Source: NORP181 sp047623555 (GTDB taxonomy: Bacteria > Pseudomonadota > Alphaproteobacteria > Rhodobacterales > Rhodobacteraceae). From it: a DNA stretch of 64,000 nt. This document shows positions 1-9,637 of the stretch, in pieces (positions within the stretch are counted from its first letter, which is position 1; every line of letters starts with the position of its first letter). Position numbers and translations under genes: made by a program. A model generated the notes under the pieces. It was not told the DNA's origin, did not search any database, and worked only from the letters and a program-made list of their open reading frames with translations. The stretch covers positions 1-64,000 of the forward strand of contig JBLHMP010000009.1 in assembly GCA_047623555.1 (NCBI GenBank), given 5' to 3'.

Positions 1-616
1 CCACAATCGGATAGGGCACCTTGGCGCGTGCGGCCCTGTGCAACGTGCGGGTTTTGACAACTTTGGACAATTGCCGACGCAGGCGCACCAGTTGGTCATC
101 AATGGCACGGCGATCTGATTCAATCTGGGTTTCGCCGGGTCCACCAACAAAGCCCAAACCGCCACGCTGACGCTCCAAATGGGTCCAGGCGCGCACCAAC
201 CGGGTGCGTTGATACGACAAAGCCGCCATTTCAACCTGAAGCACACCTTCGCGGGTGCGGGCGCGTTCGCTAAAAATCTCGAGGATCAGACCGGTTCGGT
301 CCAGTATCTTGACCGACCACACCTTTTCCAGATTGCGCTGTTGCACTGGTGACACAATGCCGTCGATCAGCACCAGTTCAATTTCGTTTTCGCGAAACCA
401 ACCGGCGATCTCTTCGATCTTGCCTTTGCCAAACAACATGCCCGAATGGGCTCTGGGCAGGCGCACAATAGTGCCGTCCACAACCTCAAGCTCAGACAAA
501 GCAGCGGCCAAGGCAATGGCCTCTGCAAGCGCAGGCTCGGCCGGGCGGCGGGAATTGTCGGATTTAATATCGGGATGCAAAACCCACGCGCGGGTGGCAA
601 CCCTGTCATGTTCCAT
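1..616 (-). CDS. hflX: GTPase HflX, N-terminal part (cut by window edge)
   Basis: HflX is a ribosome-associated GTPase that splits stalled or heat-damaged ribosomes. The 205 visible codons cover the N-terminal HflX domain. They include the GMLFGKGK motif, the VSPVQQRNLE segment and the GGPGETQIESDRR motif. The sequence leaves the window at VPYPIV, just before the expected GTP-binding P-loop, so no G motif can be checked. The start is an ATG at 616 that overlaps the hfq stop codon by one base (TGATG), which implies translational coupling. The hfq-hflX order is widespread in Proteobacteria. The call is firm although the catalytic domain is missing. Confidence 0.93.
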   Translation of the reverse strand, partial: MEHDRVATRAWVLHPDIKSDNSRRPAEPALAEAIALAAALSELEVVDGTIVRLPRAHSGMLFGKGKIEEIAGWFRENEIELVLIDGIVSPVQQRNLEKVWSVKILDRTGLILEIFSERARTREGVLQVEMAALSYQRTRLVRAWTHLERQRGGLGFVGGPGETQIESDRRAIDDQLVRLRRQLSKVVKTRTLHRAARAKVPYPIV

Positions 617-855
617 CAAGAGACGTCTTCGCCCTCATACAAAGAGATCGGCTGTGACGGCATGATCGTCGAAATGGCGTGTTTATACACCAATTGCGAC
701 TGGCCATCGCGGCGCAGCAATACGCAAAAATTGTCGAACCAGGTAATAACGCCCTGCAATTTGACGCCATTGATCAGGAATATCGTCACTGGAACTTTAG
801 TTTTGCGTACATGATTCAGGAAGGCGTCCTGTAAATTCTGTCTGTCCGAAGCCAT
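616..855 (-). CDS. hfq: RNA chaperone Hfq
   Basis: Hfq is a hexameric Sm-like RNA chaperone that pairs small RNAs with mRNA targets. The 79-residue length is typical for alphaproteobacteria. The Sm1 region has FLINGVKLQG near residues 27-35, and the Sm2 motif YKHAIST is at 57-63. The C-terminal tail is short. The gene follows trkH by about 130 bases on the same strand and overlaps hflX by one base. In Rhodobacter relatives this gene was named nrfA because it affects nif expression, which fits the ntr genes upstream. No clear promoter is seen in the 856-987 gap. Confidence 0.97.
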   Translation of the reverse strand: MASDRQNLQDAFLNHVRKTKVPVTIFLINGVKLQGVITWFDNFCVLLRRDGQSQLVYKHAISTIMPSQPISLYEGEDVS

Positions 856-987
856 ATTATCAAATCTCGCTTTTGTTCTTGTACTGCGTTGCGGATCAAC
901 GCGCTTATTACGCCCGAGTATGTAGTGCGGTTGAAAGAGATTCCAGCCAAAAAATCAGACCGTTACACCATGGCTACAATCACCGGT

Positions 988-2520
988 TTATGAACGCCAT
1001 AAATCAGGCGTCAAAAGCGCGATAATCGCAAGTGTTTCAAGCCGTCCTAGCACCATTGCCACACATAATACACCTTTGGTCCAACCGCCCAGTTCGGCCA
1101 GCCGGATCGGTGTTTCCGACGCTACCTCAATCAGCGGGCCGGTTGTAGACAGGGTGGCAATACTCAGCACGATGGCCTGATCAAACGACACCCCAAGTGC
1201 CGCAAGAACCACCGCCACCAGCGCCAAAGACAGCGCAAACAGCATGAAAAACACCCAGGCAATAAAAGCGCCGTTGCGCTGAATGCGTTTATTACCGACA
1301 ATTGCACCACTAACCGAGGATGGATGCACCAGGCGCTCAATCTCACGATACCCATTCAGATATAGCGCATAAACCCGCAGCAATTTGACCCCGCCCGCCG
1401 TGGTCGCCACGCCGCCGCCGATCAATGCCAGTCCCATCAAAATCAACCCAGGCGTACCCAGCCCCGACCATTGCTGGGCCTCGCCCCAGTCGGCACTGAC
1501 AAAACCGGTTGTGGTAAGAAACGACATCACCGTGAACATGCTGCCCCAAAACGCATGCAGCGCCAACGAGATATCTTCGGAGGCATTGATATCAAACGCG
1601 GCCAGCCAATGGCGAATGAACAGCAATATCGGCACCCCAAGGACAAACAGCAACCCAAGGCGGAATTCCGGGTCTTTATCGAGACGGCTAAAGCCGGTTG
1701 TGGCGGTGTCATTGGAAAATGTCAGACGCGACAGAGCGAAAAACATGAACAGAAACAATATCATCTCGCCGGTTTGCGCCGCAAGGCCGTTTTGTACGCC
1801 GCCTACAGGCGAAATACCCGACGTTGCCATCACCGACATGGCATGGCTCAGCCCGGTCAGGGATCGTTCGCCCGCTATCATCAGCAGCACCCAGATCACA
1901 ACAGTCAGCCCAATATAGACCGGGGCCAGCGTGCCAGTGATCCGCAGCAACCGCAATCGCGGCTCATAGCTTTGCGATCTGGTGCTGCCCATCGCCGATT
2001 GCCCCGGTTGCCCGCGCGCTGTGACCTCAAAGCCGCCCAACGACAAAGGCGCCAGGATCGCCGAGGCCGCGATCCACATCAATAGCCCGCCCATCCAGCC
2101 AACCTGTGCCCGCCACAGATGCAACGTATTATTGAGCCGCGACGGATCATCAAACAGATTGGCACCGGTGGTGGTGATAGAACTGACCATGTCGAAATAG
2201 GCGTTAAAGAAACTGGTGGTTTGCAGCGCGTCGTGAAACGGCACCGCCAAATAGACCGGCAACAGCGCAAATGTGCCCAACAAAGCCAGCAATTGCCCAA
2301 GCGTGCCATAACGCGGTCCCTTGCCACTGCGCGCCAGCGCGATCAGGGTGATCAACACCAACCCACCCGCACCGGCAAACAGAAACGATTGCGCCGACGA
2401 TATATCACCCTGAACCAGCCCATAGGCGGCTGGCGCAAACATCGCGACGGCAAAAGCGCCCCAAATCAGTAGGAACAACGGCAATCTTAGCAATATTCCT
2501 GGGTTGCCTGGGGGCCGCAT
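988..2520 (-). CDS. trkH: Trk potassium uptake protein TrkH
   Basis: TrkH is the inner-membrane pore subunit of the Trk K+ uptake system. The 510-residue protein is strongly hydrophobic throughout. It carries the repeated pore-loop signatures of the family: SSITTTGAN (near 112), MATSGISPVGG, MSFLTTTGF and LSTTGP, each with the selectivity-filter glycine. The gene lies two bases after trkA, so TrkH and its gating subunit are probably made from one mRNA. Length and motif number are normal for the family. Confidence 0.96.
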   Translation of the reverse strand: MRPPGNPGILLRLPLFLLIWGAFAVAMFAPAAYGLVQGDISSAQSFLFAGAGGLVLITLIALARSGKGPRYGTLGQLLALLGTFALLPVYLAVPFHDALQTTSFFNAYFDMVSSITTTGANLFDDPSRLNNTLHLWRAQVGWMGGLLMWIAASAILAPLSLGGFEVTARGQPGQSAMGSTRSQSYEPRLRLLRITGTLAPVYIGLTVVIWVLLMIAGERSLTGLSHAMSVMATSGISPVGGVQNGLAAQTGEMILFLFMFFALSRLTFSNDTATTGFSRLDKDPEFRLGLLFVLGVPILLFIRHWLAAFDINASEDISLALHAFWGSMFTVMSFLTTTGFVSADWGEAQQWSGLGTPGLILMGLALIGGGVATTAGGVKLLRVYALYLNGYREIERLVHPSSVSGAIVGNKRIQRNGAFIAWVFFMLFALSLALVAVVLAALGVSFDQAIVLSIATLSTTGPLIEVASETPIRLAELGGWTKGVLCVAMVLGRLETLAIIALLTPDLWRS

Positions 2521-2522
2521 GG

Positions 2523-3899
2523 CTAGAAAAAGTCGATCGAGACCTGCAACAGCCGCTCGACTTCTGGAACATCGGCAGCCATTGCAAAGATGGCAACCAC
2601 GTCACCCTCTTCGATACGAAGACTGCCAATCGGGCGCAGCACTTCGCCTTTTTTCATCACGCCCCCCACCAGAACGCCCTCGGGGAAATCAATATCGCGC
2701 AGCCGCTGGCCGGACATTGGCGAGGTCGACAACACTTCGGCCTCGATCATTTCGGCCTCGGCGTCGCCAATGGAATAGACCGCGCGCACCCGGCCTTGGC
2801 GAATATGGCGCAGGATCGAACTCACGGTGGTGGCACGTGGGTTGATATAGGCGTCAATGCCCAGCGGGCCCATCAGCGGCACCAGCGTCGGATCGTTGAT
2901 CAGCGCAATTGCCAGCGGGCAGCCTTCGGCTTTGGCCCGTACCGCGACCAACATGTTGGTTTTATCGTCATCGGTCACCGCCAGCAACGCATCAGCGCGG
3001 CCAATTCCGGCCTCTTTCAGCAGGATAGAATTAAGCCCGTCGCCATGCAGCACAATCGTGCGTTCAAGCGCCTCGGCGGCGCGTTCGGCACATTTACGAT
3101 CCCGTTCGATCATCTTGGCGCGGGTACGCCCCTCGCGGGCCTCAAGTTGCTGCGCCACGGTCAGGCCAACATTGCCGCCGCCAACGATGACGATCCGGTC
3201 TTGTTTTTTCTGCACCTTGCCGAAAATTTCCATGGTCCGCGGGATGTCATCGGCATGGGTGAACACATAACAGGAATCGCCGACAAGCAGCTGATCACCG
3301 GATTCAGGCGCAAACAACGTGCCTTCGCGCCGCACCCCAACGACAATGGCACGCAAGGTCGAAAACAGATCGGTCAACTGACGCAGTGGCGTGTTAACAA
3401 CCGGGCATTCTTCCTCAATGGTGATGCCCAATAGGCGGGCATTTCCGTCCATAAAGGTTTCGGAATCAAAAGCTGCGGGCGCCGACAGACGTTGCATAGC
3501 CGCCGCCGCGACCTCGCGTTCGGGGCTGATCACCACGTCAATCGGCAGGTGATCGCGGCGATACAGATCGGAATAAATCGCCGTTAGATATGATTGCGAC
3601 CGCAGGCGGGCGATCTTGCGTTTGATGTTAAAGACGGAATGCGCCACCTGACAGGTAACCATATTCACCTCGTCCGAATGGGTGGCGGCGATAATCATAT
3701 CGGCGTCATGCGCCCCGGCCCGGTCCAGCACATCAGGATAGCTGGCAAAGCCGGCAATACCCTGTACGTCCAGCGTATCAGTGGCCCGGCGCACCAGGTC
3801 AGAGTTGTTATCAACAACCGTCACATCGTTGTTTTCACCCGACAAATGTCGCGCAATTTGCCAACCCACCTGTCCGGCGCCGCAAATGATGACCTTCAT
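2523..3899 (-). CDS. trkA: Trk system potassium transporter peripheral subunit TrkA
   Basis: TrkA is the cytoplasmic NAD(H)/ATP-binding regulator of the Trk K+ channel. The 458 residues form two tandem RCK units, each a Rossmann RCK_N domain followed by an RCK_C domain. The nucleotide loops are GAGQVG at residues 7-12 and GGGNVG near 240. The acidic end of the Rossmann strand, VVDNNSD, is also visible. The gene sits directly upstream of trkH. The TrkA call is secure because both halves are present, whereas KtrA-type proteins have one. Confidence 0.97.
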   Translation of the reverse strand: MKVIICGAGQVGWQIARHLSGENNDVTVVDNNSDLVRRATDTLDVQGIAGFASYPDVLDRAGAHDADMIIAATHSDEVNMVTCQVAHSVFNIKRKIARLRSQSYLTAIYSDLYRRDHLPIDVVISPEREVAAAAMQRLSAPAAFDSETFMDGNARLLGITIEEECPVVNTPLRQLTDLFSTLRAIVVGVRREGTLFAPESGDQLLVGDSCYVFTHADDIPRTMEIFGKVQKKQDRIVIVGGGNVGLTVAQQLEAREGRTRAKMIERDRKCAERAAEALERTIVLHGDGLNSILLKEAGIGRADALLAVTDDDKTNMLVAVRAKAEGCPLAIALINDPTLVPLMGPLGIDAYINPRATTVSSILRHIRQGRVRAVYSIGDAEAEMIEAEVLSTSPMSGQRLRDIDFPEGVLVGGVMKKGEVLRPIGSLRIEEGDVVAIFAMAADVPEVERLLQVSIDFF

Positions 3900-4003
3900 G
3901 CCTTTTGACCTCTGGTCCTATTTAGCGAGCCTTTTGAATGACAGAAGCCAAACAAGGGGTCAATTCATTTGTCAGTGACCAAATGTTGCGACACTATAGG
4001 GCT

Positions 4004-4474
4004 ATGAAACCAGTGCTGAAAATCATCCCGGCCTTGTTGTTATTGGCAGCCTGTGGGCCAATGTCGATCTATTATCGCCCTGGCGTGTCGGTCACCCGGA
4101 TGCAAAACGATACCACAAATTGCCAGGTCGCCGCCCTTAAGGATGCGCCGGTGGCCACGCAGATACGCCAGCGCCCGCCAATCTTTTTTCCGGGCAGAAA
4201 CATCTGCAATGCCTCGGGTGATTGCTATGTCACCCCAGGGTATTGGGCCGATGGCGGCATCTATACCGTTGATACCAATCAGGATTTACGCAATCGGGTG
4301 TTGGATATGTGCATGGCCAAAAAAGGCTATCAACCCGTGACACTGCCAGCCTGCCACAGTTCGGCGAAAAACTCAGTGCCCGCTGTGGCAACGACTAAAT
4401 TGCCAACGCTCACGTCGAAATCCTGTGTGATCCGCTATAATGATGACAACTGGCAGATCGTAAATCAGGGTTAG
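4004..4474 (+). CDS. Putative lipoprotein of unknown function
   Basis: I do not recognise this family. The protein starts best at the ATG at 4004, which gives a short basic start (MKPVLK), a hydrophobic stretch and the lipobox LLAAC, so residue 17 should be the lipidated cysteine. The mature part has about 140 residues and several cysteines, including an NICNASGDCY segment that could form disulfides in the periplasm. An upstream in-frame ATG at 3938 would bury the signal peptide and is less likely. The ribosome site is weak (AGGG very close to the ATG). The gene lies alone on the plus strand between ntrX and trkA. Confidence 0.75.
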   Translation: MKPVLKIIPALLLLAACGPMSIYYRPGVSVTRMQNDTTNCQVAALKDAPVATQIRQRPPIFFPGRNICNASGDCYVTPGYWADGGIYTVDTNQDLRNRVLDMCMAKKGYQPVTLPACHSSAKNSVPAVATTKLPTLTSKSCVIRYNDDNWQIVNQG

Positions 4475-4485
4475 GGCCGCAGCCC

Positions 4486-5898
4486 CTATTCCACCGCCTG
4501 CTCTGACTCTTCGACATAGGCCACCCTTGCGCCAGACTTTGACGATGTCACCACGCCCAGAGATTTCAGTTTGCGGTGTAATGCGCTACGTTCCATGCCA
4601 ACAAAGGACGCTGTGCGGCTGATATTGCCCCCAAAACGGTTGATCTGGGTCAGCAGGTATTCACGTTCAAACGCCTCGCGGGCCTCGCGCAGCGGCATGG
4701 TCGCAAGAGCTCCGGACAATACCACCCGGCCCTTTTCGTTGCTGGATTCTTCTTCGGCAGGCAACTCACGCGCCTCGATTGGGCCGCTGCCATCGCCAAG
4801 GATCAACACCCGTTCAATCAGGTTCTTAAGTTGACGCACATTGCCCGGCCAGACCATTGTTTGCATCAAGGCAATCGCCTCTTCGCTAACGGGCCGCAAC
4901 GGCAGACCCTGAGAGTCGTTGCAGGCCGCAATAAAGGTTTCGGCCAGCAAAGGAATGTCTTCACGCCGCTCTTCTAGCGAGGGCACCGCAATCGGCACCA
5001 CATTCAGGCGGTGATACAGCTCTTCGCGAAAACGTTTTTCGGCAATCTCGACTTCCAGGTCTTTGTTTGTGCTGGAAATAACCCGCAAATCCACCCGAAC
5101 CCGGTCGCTACCGCCAACGCGCTGAAATTGTTGATCTACCAAAGCCCGCAGAATTTTAGACTGGGTTTCGACAGGCATATCAGCGATCTCGTCAAAATAG
5201 ATCACCCCGCCATGTGCCTCTTCTAACAACCCCGGCTCGATTCCACGCTCCGATGTTTCGCTGCCAAACAACACTTCTTCGATGTTCTCAGAGGCCAGGC
5301 TGGCGCAATTTACCGTCACAAACAGCGCCGATGCCCGGTTTGAATTTGCATGAATATAACGTGCCGCTATCTCTTTGCCCGACCCGGCTGGCCCGGTCAG
5401 CATCACCCGACCGTTTGATTTGGTCACCTTGTCCAACTGAGCAACAAGCGCGCGGAACACCGCACTTGTGCCGATCATATCTGCGCTGGTTACATCCCGC
5501 CGCTTTAGCGAACTGTTCTCGCTGCGCAGACGCGACGCCTCCATCGCGCGGCGTACAACCACCAGCAACTGGTCGATGTTGAATGGCTTTTCAATGAAAT
5601 CATACGCGCCCTGCCGGATCGCAGCCACCGCGATTTCAATGTTGCCGTGCCCCGAAATGATCACGACCGGGACATCAGGGTTGTCGCGTTTCACCGCCTT
5701 AAGAATGTCGATACCATCCATGCGGCTGTCCTTTAGCCAGATATCCAGGATCAACAGGGCCGGCGGCTCTTTGTTGATTGCCGCCATGCAGTCATCCGAA
5801 TTGCCAACCAATCGCGTGGCATAGCCTTCGTCCTCGAGAATATCCGACACCAATTCCCGAATATCACGTTCATCGTCAACAATTAGAATATCACTCAT
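4486..5898 (-). CDS. ntrX: Nitrogen response regulator NtrX
   Basis: NtrX is the response regulator partner of NtrY, tied to nitrogen and redox control. Domain order is receiver (residues 1-120, phosphoacceptor Asp52 in LLILDIW), AAA+ (Walker A GPAGSGKE near 168; arginine-finger region present) and a C-terminal Fis-type helix-turn-helix (NISRTASFVGMERSALHRKL). The GAFTGA loop that contacts sigma-54 is absent; the segment between NCAS and the Walker B-like YFDEIADMP reads LFGSETSERGIEPG. This is typical of NtrX. The gene follows ntrY with one base between stop and start. Confidence 0.95.
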   Translation of the reverse strand: MSDILIVDDERDIRELVSDILEDEGYATRLVGNSDDCMAAINKEPPALLILDIWLKDSRMDGIDILKAVKRDNPDVPVVIISGHGNIEIAVAAIRQGAYDFIEKPFNIDQLLVVVRRAMEASRLRSENSSLKRRDVTSADMIGTSAVFRALVAQLDKVTKSNGRVMLTGPAGSGKEIAARYIHANSNRASALFVTVNCASLASENIEEVLFGSETSERGIEPGLLEEAHGGVIYFDEIADMPVETQSKILRALVDQQFQRVGGSDRVRVDLRVISSTNKDLEVEIAEKRFREELYHRLNVVPIAVPSLEERREDIPLLAETFIAACNDSQGLPLRPVSEEAIALMQTMVWPGNVRQLKNLIERVLILGDGSGPIEARELPAEEESSNEKGRVVLSGALATMPLREAREAFEREYLLTQINRFGGNISRTASFVGMERSALHRKLKSLGVVTSSKSGARVAYVEESEQAVE

Positions 5899-5899
5899 A

Positions 5900-8161
5900 T
5901 CAATCCTGCTTTTCCTGCTCTTGTGCGGTCGTAGCTATAATGTTGGATGGGAGGCGAATCACCGCCATTGCGCCATATCGGCTTTGCCCGGCAAAAACCG
6001 GGGCATCCTGTAAAACAAGGCTGCCGCCGTGTTCTTCGATAATTTTTTTAACGATCGGCAGCCCCAATCCGGTGCCTTCGCTGCGGGTGGTGACATAGGG
6101 CTCAAACAATCGCGCCCGGTCTTCTGGAAGACCGATACCATTGTCGGCAATGGTAATAACACAGCTGTCCGGTTCTTGTTTCAACGTGACCTGAATCTGC
6201 GGATCAAAACCATCTTCGGCGCCCTTATTTACATGTGTTTCAATGGCTTCTCCGGCGTTCTTGATCAGATTGGTCAAAGCCTGCGAAATCATTGTGGCGT
6301 CAATTTCGATCACTAGCGCGTCGCTTGGTATTTCCGCAATGACATTCACATCCGGCTGGCCGGTTTGCTGCAACAATACCGCATCACTCACAAGTTTGGT
6401 CAGGTTTTCGGTCCGCCGCTCGGGTTCTGGCATCCGGGCGAATTTAGAAAATTCATCAACAATGCGACGTAAGTCATTGGTTTGACGAATAATAACGTCA
6501 GTCATACGATCCAGACTTTCGCTCTGATCCCCCAACAAAGGCGAAAATTTGCGTTTGATCCGTTCGGCACTGAGCTGGATGGGCGTCAACGGGTTTTTGA
6601 TCTCATGCGCAATGCGGCGGGCAACGTCGCCCCAGGCCGCCATGCGCTGGGCACTAACAAGGTCGGTTACGTCCTCAAACGTCACCACATAGCCCTCAAG
6701 GCCACCATCCTCGGCCCGTCTTGTGGCCATGCGCACCAACAGGTTTTCGAGCCGCCCCTGACGCGAAACCTTGACCTCGCCTTGGGACACCTCGGAATGA
6801 CCGTATTTAAGCGCCTCAAACAGCGCTCCGAATTCCGGCACTGCAACACCAAGAGCCAGCGCATGCTCATCGCCTGACCAATCCAAGAGCCGCTCTGCCG
6901 ACCGGTTCACAAATGTGACGCGCCCCTCAGGGTCCACACCAACAACCCCGGAAATCACCGATGACAGCACGGAATCAAACAACCGGCGACGGCGTTCGAT
7001 TTGCAGTGTATTGTCCAAAAGTGTCTGGCGTTGCGCTTTAAGTTCGCGGATCATCTGGTTGAAATACTTACCTAAAAGAGCAAGTTCATCATCGCCTTTT
7101 TCCTCAAGCACCTGAACATCCAGATTACCCGTACCCACGGTTTGCGCCGCCTCGGTTAAACGCCCAACCGGACGTGACAAACGTTCAGCAAACCACATGC
7201 CCAGCCAGATCGCCGCCAGGATCAGGATCAGCGCAAAGCCCAGATACAGCAGGCCAAATTCAAACAATACTCGACCGCGTTCATGTTCAAGCTGTTGATA
7301 AAGCCGCACAGTTTCCTTGGTTTCATCCAGCAGGCTCAGAATTTCGCCATCCACATTGCGGGTGACATAAAGAAACCGGTCAGGAAACGCCGCGAGACGC
7401 ACCAGCGCGCGGAATTCATTATTGTCCCAATCCTGAATGATCTGAATACCGTCGCCGCTGGCATTCAAAATGCGTTCGGCATCGGGTTTTTCGAAATCAA
7501 ACAGATAGGACCGTTCGCCTCGTGCGCGAATTTCCCCTGTACCATCAATGATATACGCCTCGCGCAGGCCACGTTGAATTTGGGTTTGACCTTGCACCAG
7601 AACATGGCGCACTTCGGCATCGCTCATGTATAAAACAGTTGATCGGTTACCATCAATAAAGGCCGCCAATGCAACCGCGTCCTCGGCCAACCCATCGCGT
7701 TGTTCGCCTTCATAGGCCTCTGCCGCAGCAAGGGATGAGCCGACCACCTGACGCACCCGATCCGAAAACCAGCCCTCGAGCCCGACATTCACCGTCAAGA
7801 CGGCAAAGACCGCCACAATTACGGTTGGCATAAGCGCCAAAAGGGCAAAAACACCGATCAGACGCAAATGCAGCCGTGATCCGGCACTTTGCGCCCGCCG
7901 CGCGGCGATCAGCCGGGCAACCTGCCCCAGTACAAGAGCCGCCACAACCAGTACATAGACCAGATCGGCCAGGATAATAAAACGCAGTATCGACGAAGCG
8001 GCGCCTTGATCAAACGGGCCAAGAACAAGGAATGTGGCAAAGGCCAGCACCGGGCCAAGCAGAACCAAACCCAACGTTGCGGCGTTTTTCGCCCGTCGGG
8101 TTTTGCGCCAATCCAGCAGCGCTGCAAAAATTCCATTCTGTGTCCGGGAAGCCACCCGCAC
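5900..8161 (-). CDS. ntrY: Nitrogen sensor histidine kinase NtrY
   Basis: NtrY is a membrane-bound sensor kinase that phosphorylates NtrX. The N-terminal third has several transmembrane helices and an extracytoplasmic segment. After the last helix come a HAMP linker, a PAS domain (near residues 400-500), the HisKA box with the phosphorylated His in RIAHEIKNPLTPIQ, and the HATPase_c region with NLIKNAGEAIE, DNGIGLP and GTGLGLPIV. The 753-residue length fits the family. It lies between ntrC and ntrX on the same strand. The 94-base gap after ntrC may hold a separate promoter, but none is clear. Confidence 0.95.
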   Translation of the reverse strand: MRVASRTQNGIFAALLDWRKTRRAKNAATLGLVLLGPVLAFATFLVLGPFDQGAASSILRFIILADLVYVLVVAALVLGQVARLIAARRAQSAGSRLHLRLIGVFALLALMPTVIVAVFAVLTVNVGLEGWFSDRVRQVVGSSLAAAEAYEGEQRDGLAEDAVALAAFIDGNRSTVLYMSDAEVRHVLVQGQTQIQRGLREAYIIDGTGEIRARGERSYLFDFEKPDAERILNASGDGIQIIQDWDNNEFRALVRLAAFPDRFLYVTRNVDGEILSLLDETKETVRLYQQLEHERGRVLFEFGLLYLGFALILILAAIWLGMWFAERLSRPVGRLTEAAQTVGTGNLDVQVLEEKGDDELALLGKYFNQMIRELKAQRQTLLDNTLQIERRRRLFDSVLSSVISGVVGVDPEGRVTFVNRSAERLLDWSGDEHALALGVAVPEFGALFEALKYGHSEVSQGEVKVSRQGRLENLLVRMATRRAEDGGLEGYVVTFEDVTDLVSAQRMAAWGDVARRIAHEIKNPLTPIQLSAERIKRKFSPLLGDQSESLDRMTDVIIRQTNDLRRIVDEFSKFARMPEPERRTENLTKLVSDAVLLQQTGQPDVNVIAEIPSDALVIEIDATMISQALTNLIKNAGEAIETHVNKGAEDGFDPQIQVTLKQEPDSCVITIADNGIGLPEDRARLFEPYVTTRSEGTGLGLPIVKKIIEEHGGSLVLQDAPVFAGQSRYGAMAVIRLPSNIIATTAQEQEKQD

Positions 8162-8255
8162 CTCTCAAATCAATGTGCCGCTTGCGCGACGAACCGCCAT
8201 ATGTCGTGGTCGTGCACCGGTGTTGATATCGGGCCGCCTCGTTTCTGTGTCCTAA

Positions 8256-9623
8256 TTACATCAATTTTCGACGACGCGTAACCAGAATATCCAGTTCGGT
8301 GATCTTTTTTCGCAAAGTATTCCGGTTAATTCCCAAAAGGTCGGCACATTTGGCCTGATTGCCGCCGGTTGCGTCCAACGCAATTTCAATGAGCGGGATT
8401 TCTATCTCGTGCAGGATTCGCGCATAGACCCCCGGAGGCGGCAGCATCGTGCCGTGCAAATCGAAATACCGCCGCAGATGCCGCGCCACCGAAGCCGAGA
8501 GTTTTTCGGAACCGCCACCGCCAAGAGTTGGTTCGATATCCGGCTGACTGCCCAGAACGGCCTCAACTTCGGCGCGGGTGATTTCCTCGGCGCGGCTGGT
8601 TAGCACAAGTCGGCGCACCGCATTTTCCAACTGGCGCACATTGCCCGGCCAGCTGTAGGCGCGAAACAATTCTGCGGCCTCGGGGCCAAGCCGTCGCAGC
8701 GGTGCTTCGTTACGCTCAGCGCGGGCCAGAAAATGCTCTGCCAACAGCGGAATATCATCCACCCGTTCGCGCAAGGCAGGCACATGCACAGTGGCACCAC
8801 CAAGCCGGAAATACAGATCCTGGCGCAGCTGTCCCTTTTCCATAGAGGTTGTCAAATTGTTCTGGCTGGTGGCCATAAAACGCGGCGCATTGTCGCCCGG
8901 GGCATCGATCATCCGCACAATGCGCGCCTGAATTTCATCGTCTATGTCAACGATTTCATCAATCAATATGGTGCCACCACGCGCCTTACCCAACACCCGC
9001 GCCGGACCTTCGAGATCATGCAGGTCGGCGGCGGTAACGGTAATAAAGGGCAACGACCGACGGTCAGAAAAATCATGAATTGCACGTGCAATCAATGATT
9101 TGCCGGTGCCGCTTTCGCCTGCAATCAGAATTGGAAGATCGGTGTTCATCACCCGCGCGACCAAACGATATAGCGATTGCATGATCTTTGTGCGCCCTAC
9201 CAAAGGCAGCTCATCGGGGCGGTCTTTGGAGTCGTCGCGCGCAGCGGTTGGGGAGCGTTGGCTGGCCTCAAGGGCGCGGGCCGTGCGTTTCATCAAATCC
9301 GGCAGATCAAACGGTTTGGGCAAGTAATCATAGGCCTCGGCCTCGGTGGCCTGAATTGCAGTCATGATGGTGTTTTGCGCTGATATGACAATCACCGGCA
9401 ACCCGGGCCGGTCCTGGGCAATACGCGGCAGCATTTCCAGACCATTGCCATCGGGCATGATCACATCGGATATGACCACATCGCCTTTGCCTTCAGACAC
9501 CCAACGCATCAGCGTGGTGAGTGAGCTGGTGGCATGCACTTTGCACCCGGCCCGCGTCAACGCCTGGGTCAGAACCGTGCGTATTGTTCGGTCGTCATCA
9601 GCAACCAAAATTGTACCATCCAT
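8256..9623 (-). CDS. ntrC: Nitrogen regulator NtrC lacking the GAFTGA motif
   Basis: NtrC activates nitrogen-assimilation genes once NtrB phosphorylates it. A receiver domain has phosphoacceptor Asp53 (VVISDVIMPD). A central AAA+ domain has Walker A AGESGTGKS near residue 170 and a Walker B-like TILIDEIVDI. A C-terminal Fis-like helix-turn-helix (CADLLGINRNTLRKKI) follows. The stretch that should carry the GAFTGA sigma-54 contact loop is shortened to LHDLEGPARVLGKARGG. Rhodobacter capsulatus NtrC has the same deletion and is known to activate sigma-70 RNA polymerase. I infer the same mode here. It follows ntrB by 14 bases. Confidence 0.95.
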   Translation of the reverse strand: MDGTILVADDDRTIRTVLTQALTRAGCKVHATSSLTTLMRWVSEGKGDVVISDVIMPDGNGLEMLPRIAQDRPGLPVIVISAQNTIMTAIQATEAEAYDYLPKPFDLPDLMKRTARALEASQRSPTAARDDSKDRPDELPLVGRTKIMQSLYRLVARVMNTDLPILIAGESGTGKSLIARAIHDFSDRRSLPFITVTAADLHDLEGPARVLGKARGGTILIDEIVDIDDEIQARIVRMIDAPGDNAPRFMATSQNNLTTSMEKGQLRQDLYFRLGGATVHVPALRERVDDIPLLAEHFLARAERNEAPLRRLGPEAAELFRAYSWPGNVRQLENAVRRLVLTSRAEEITRAEVEAVLGSQPDIEPTLGGGGSEKLSASVARHLRRYFDLHGTMLPPPGVYARILHEIEIPLIEIALDATGGNQAKCADLLGINRNTLRKKITELDILVTRRRKLM

Positions 9624-9637
9624 CAGGTGGTCTCCTC

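Noticed and set aside
3938..4003. Upstream ATG for the lipoprotein gene
   Set aside because: It would place 22 polar residues before the signal peptide and prevent lipobox processing.
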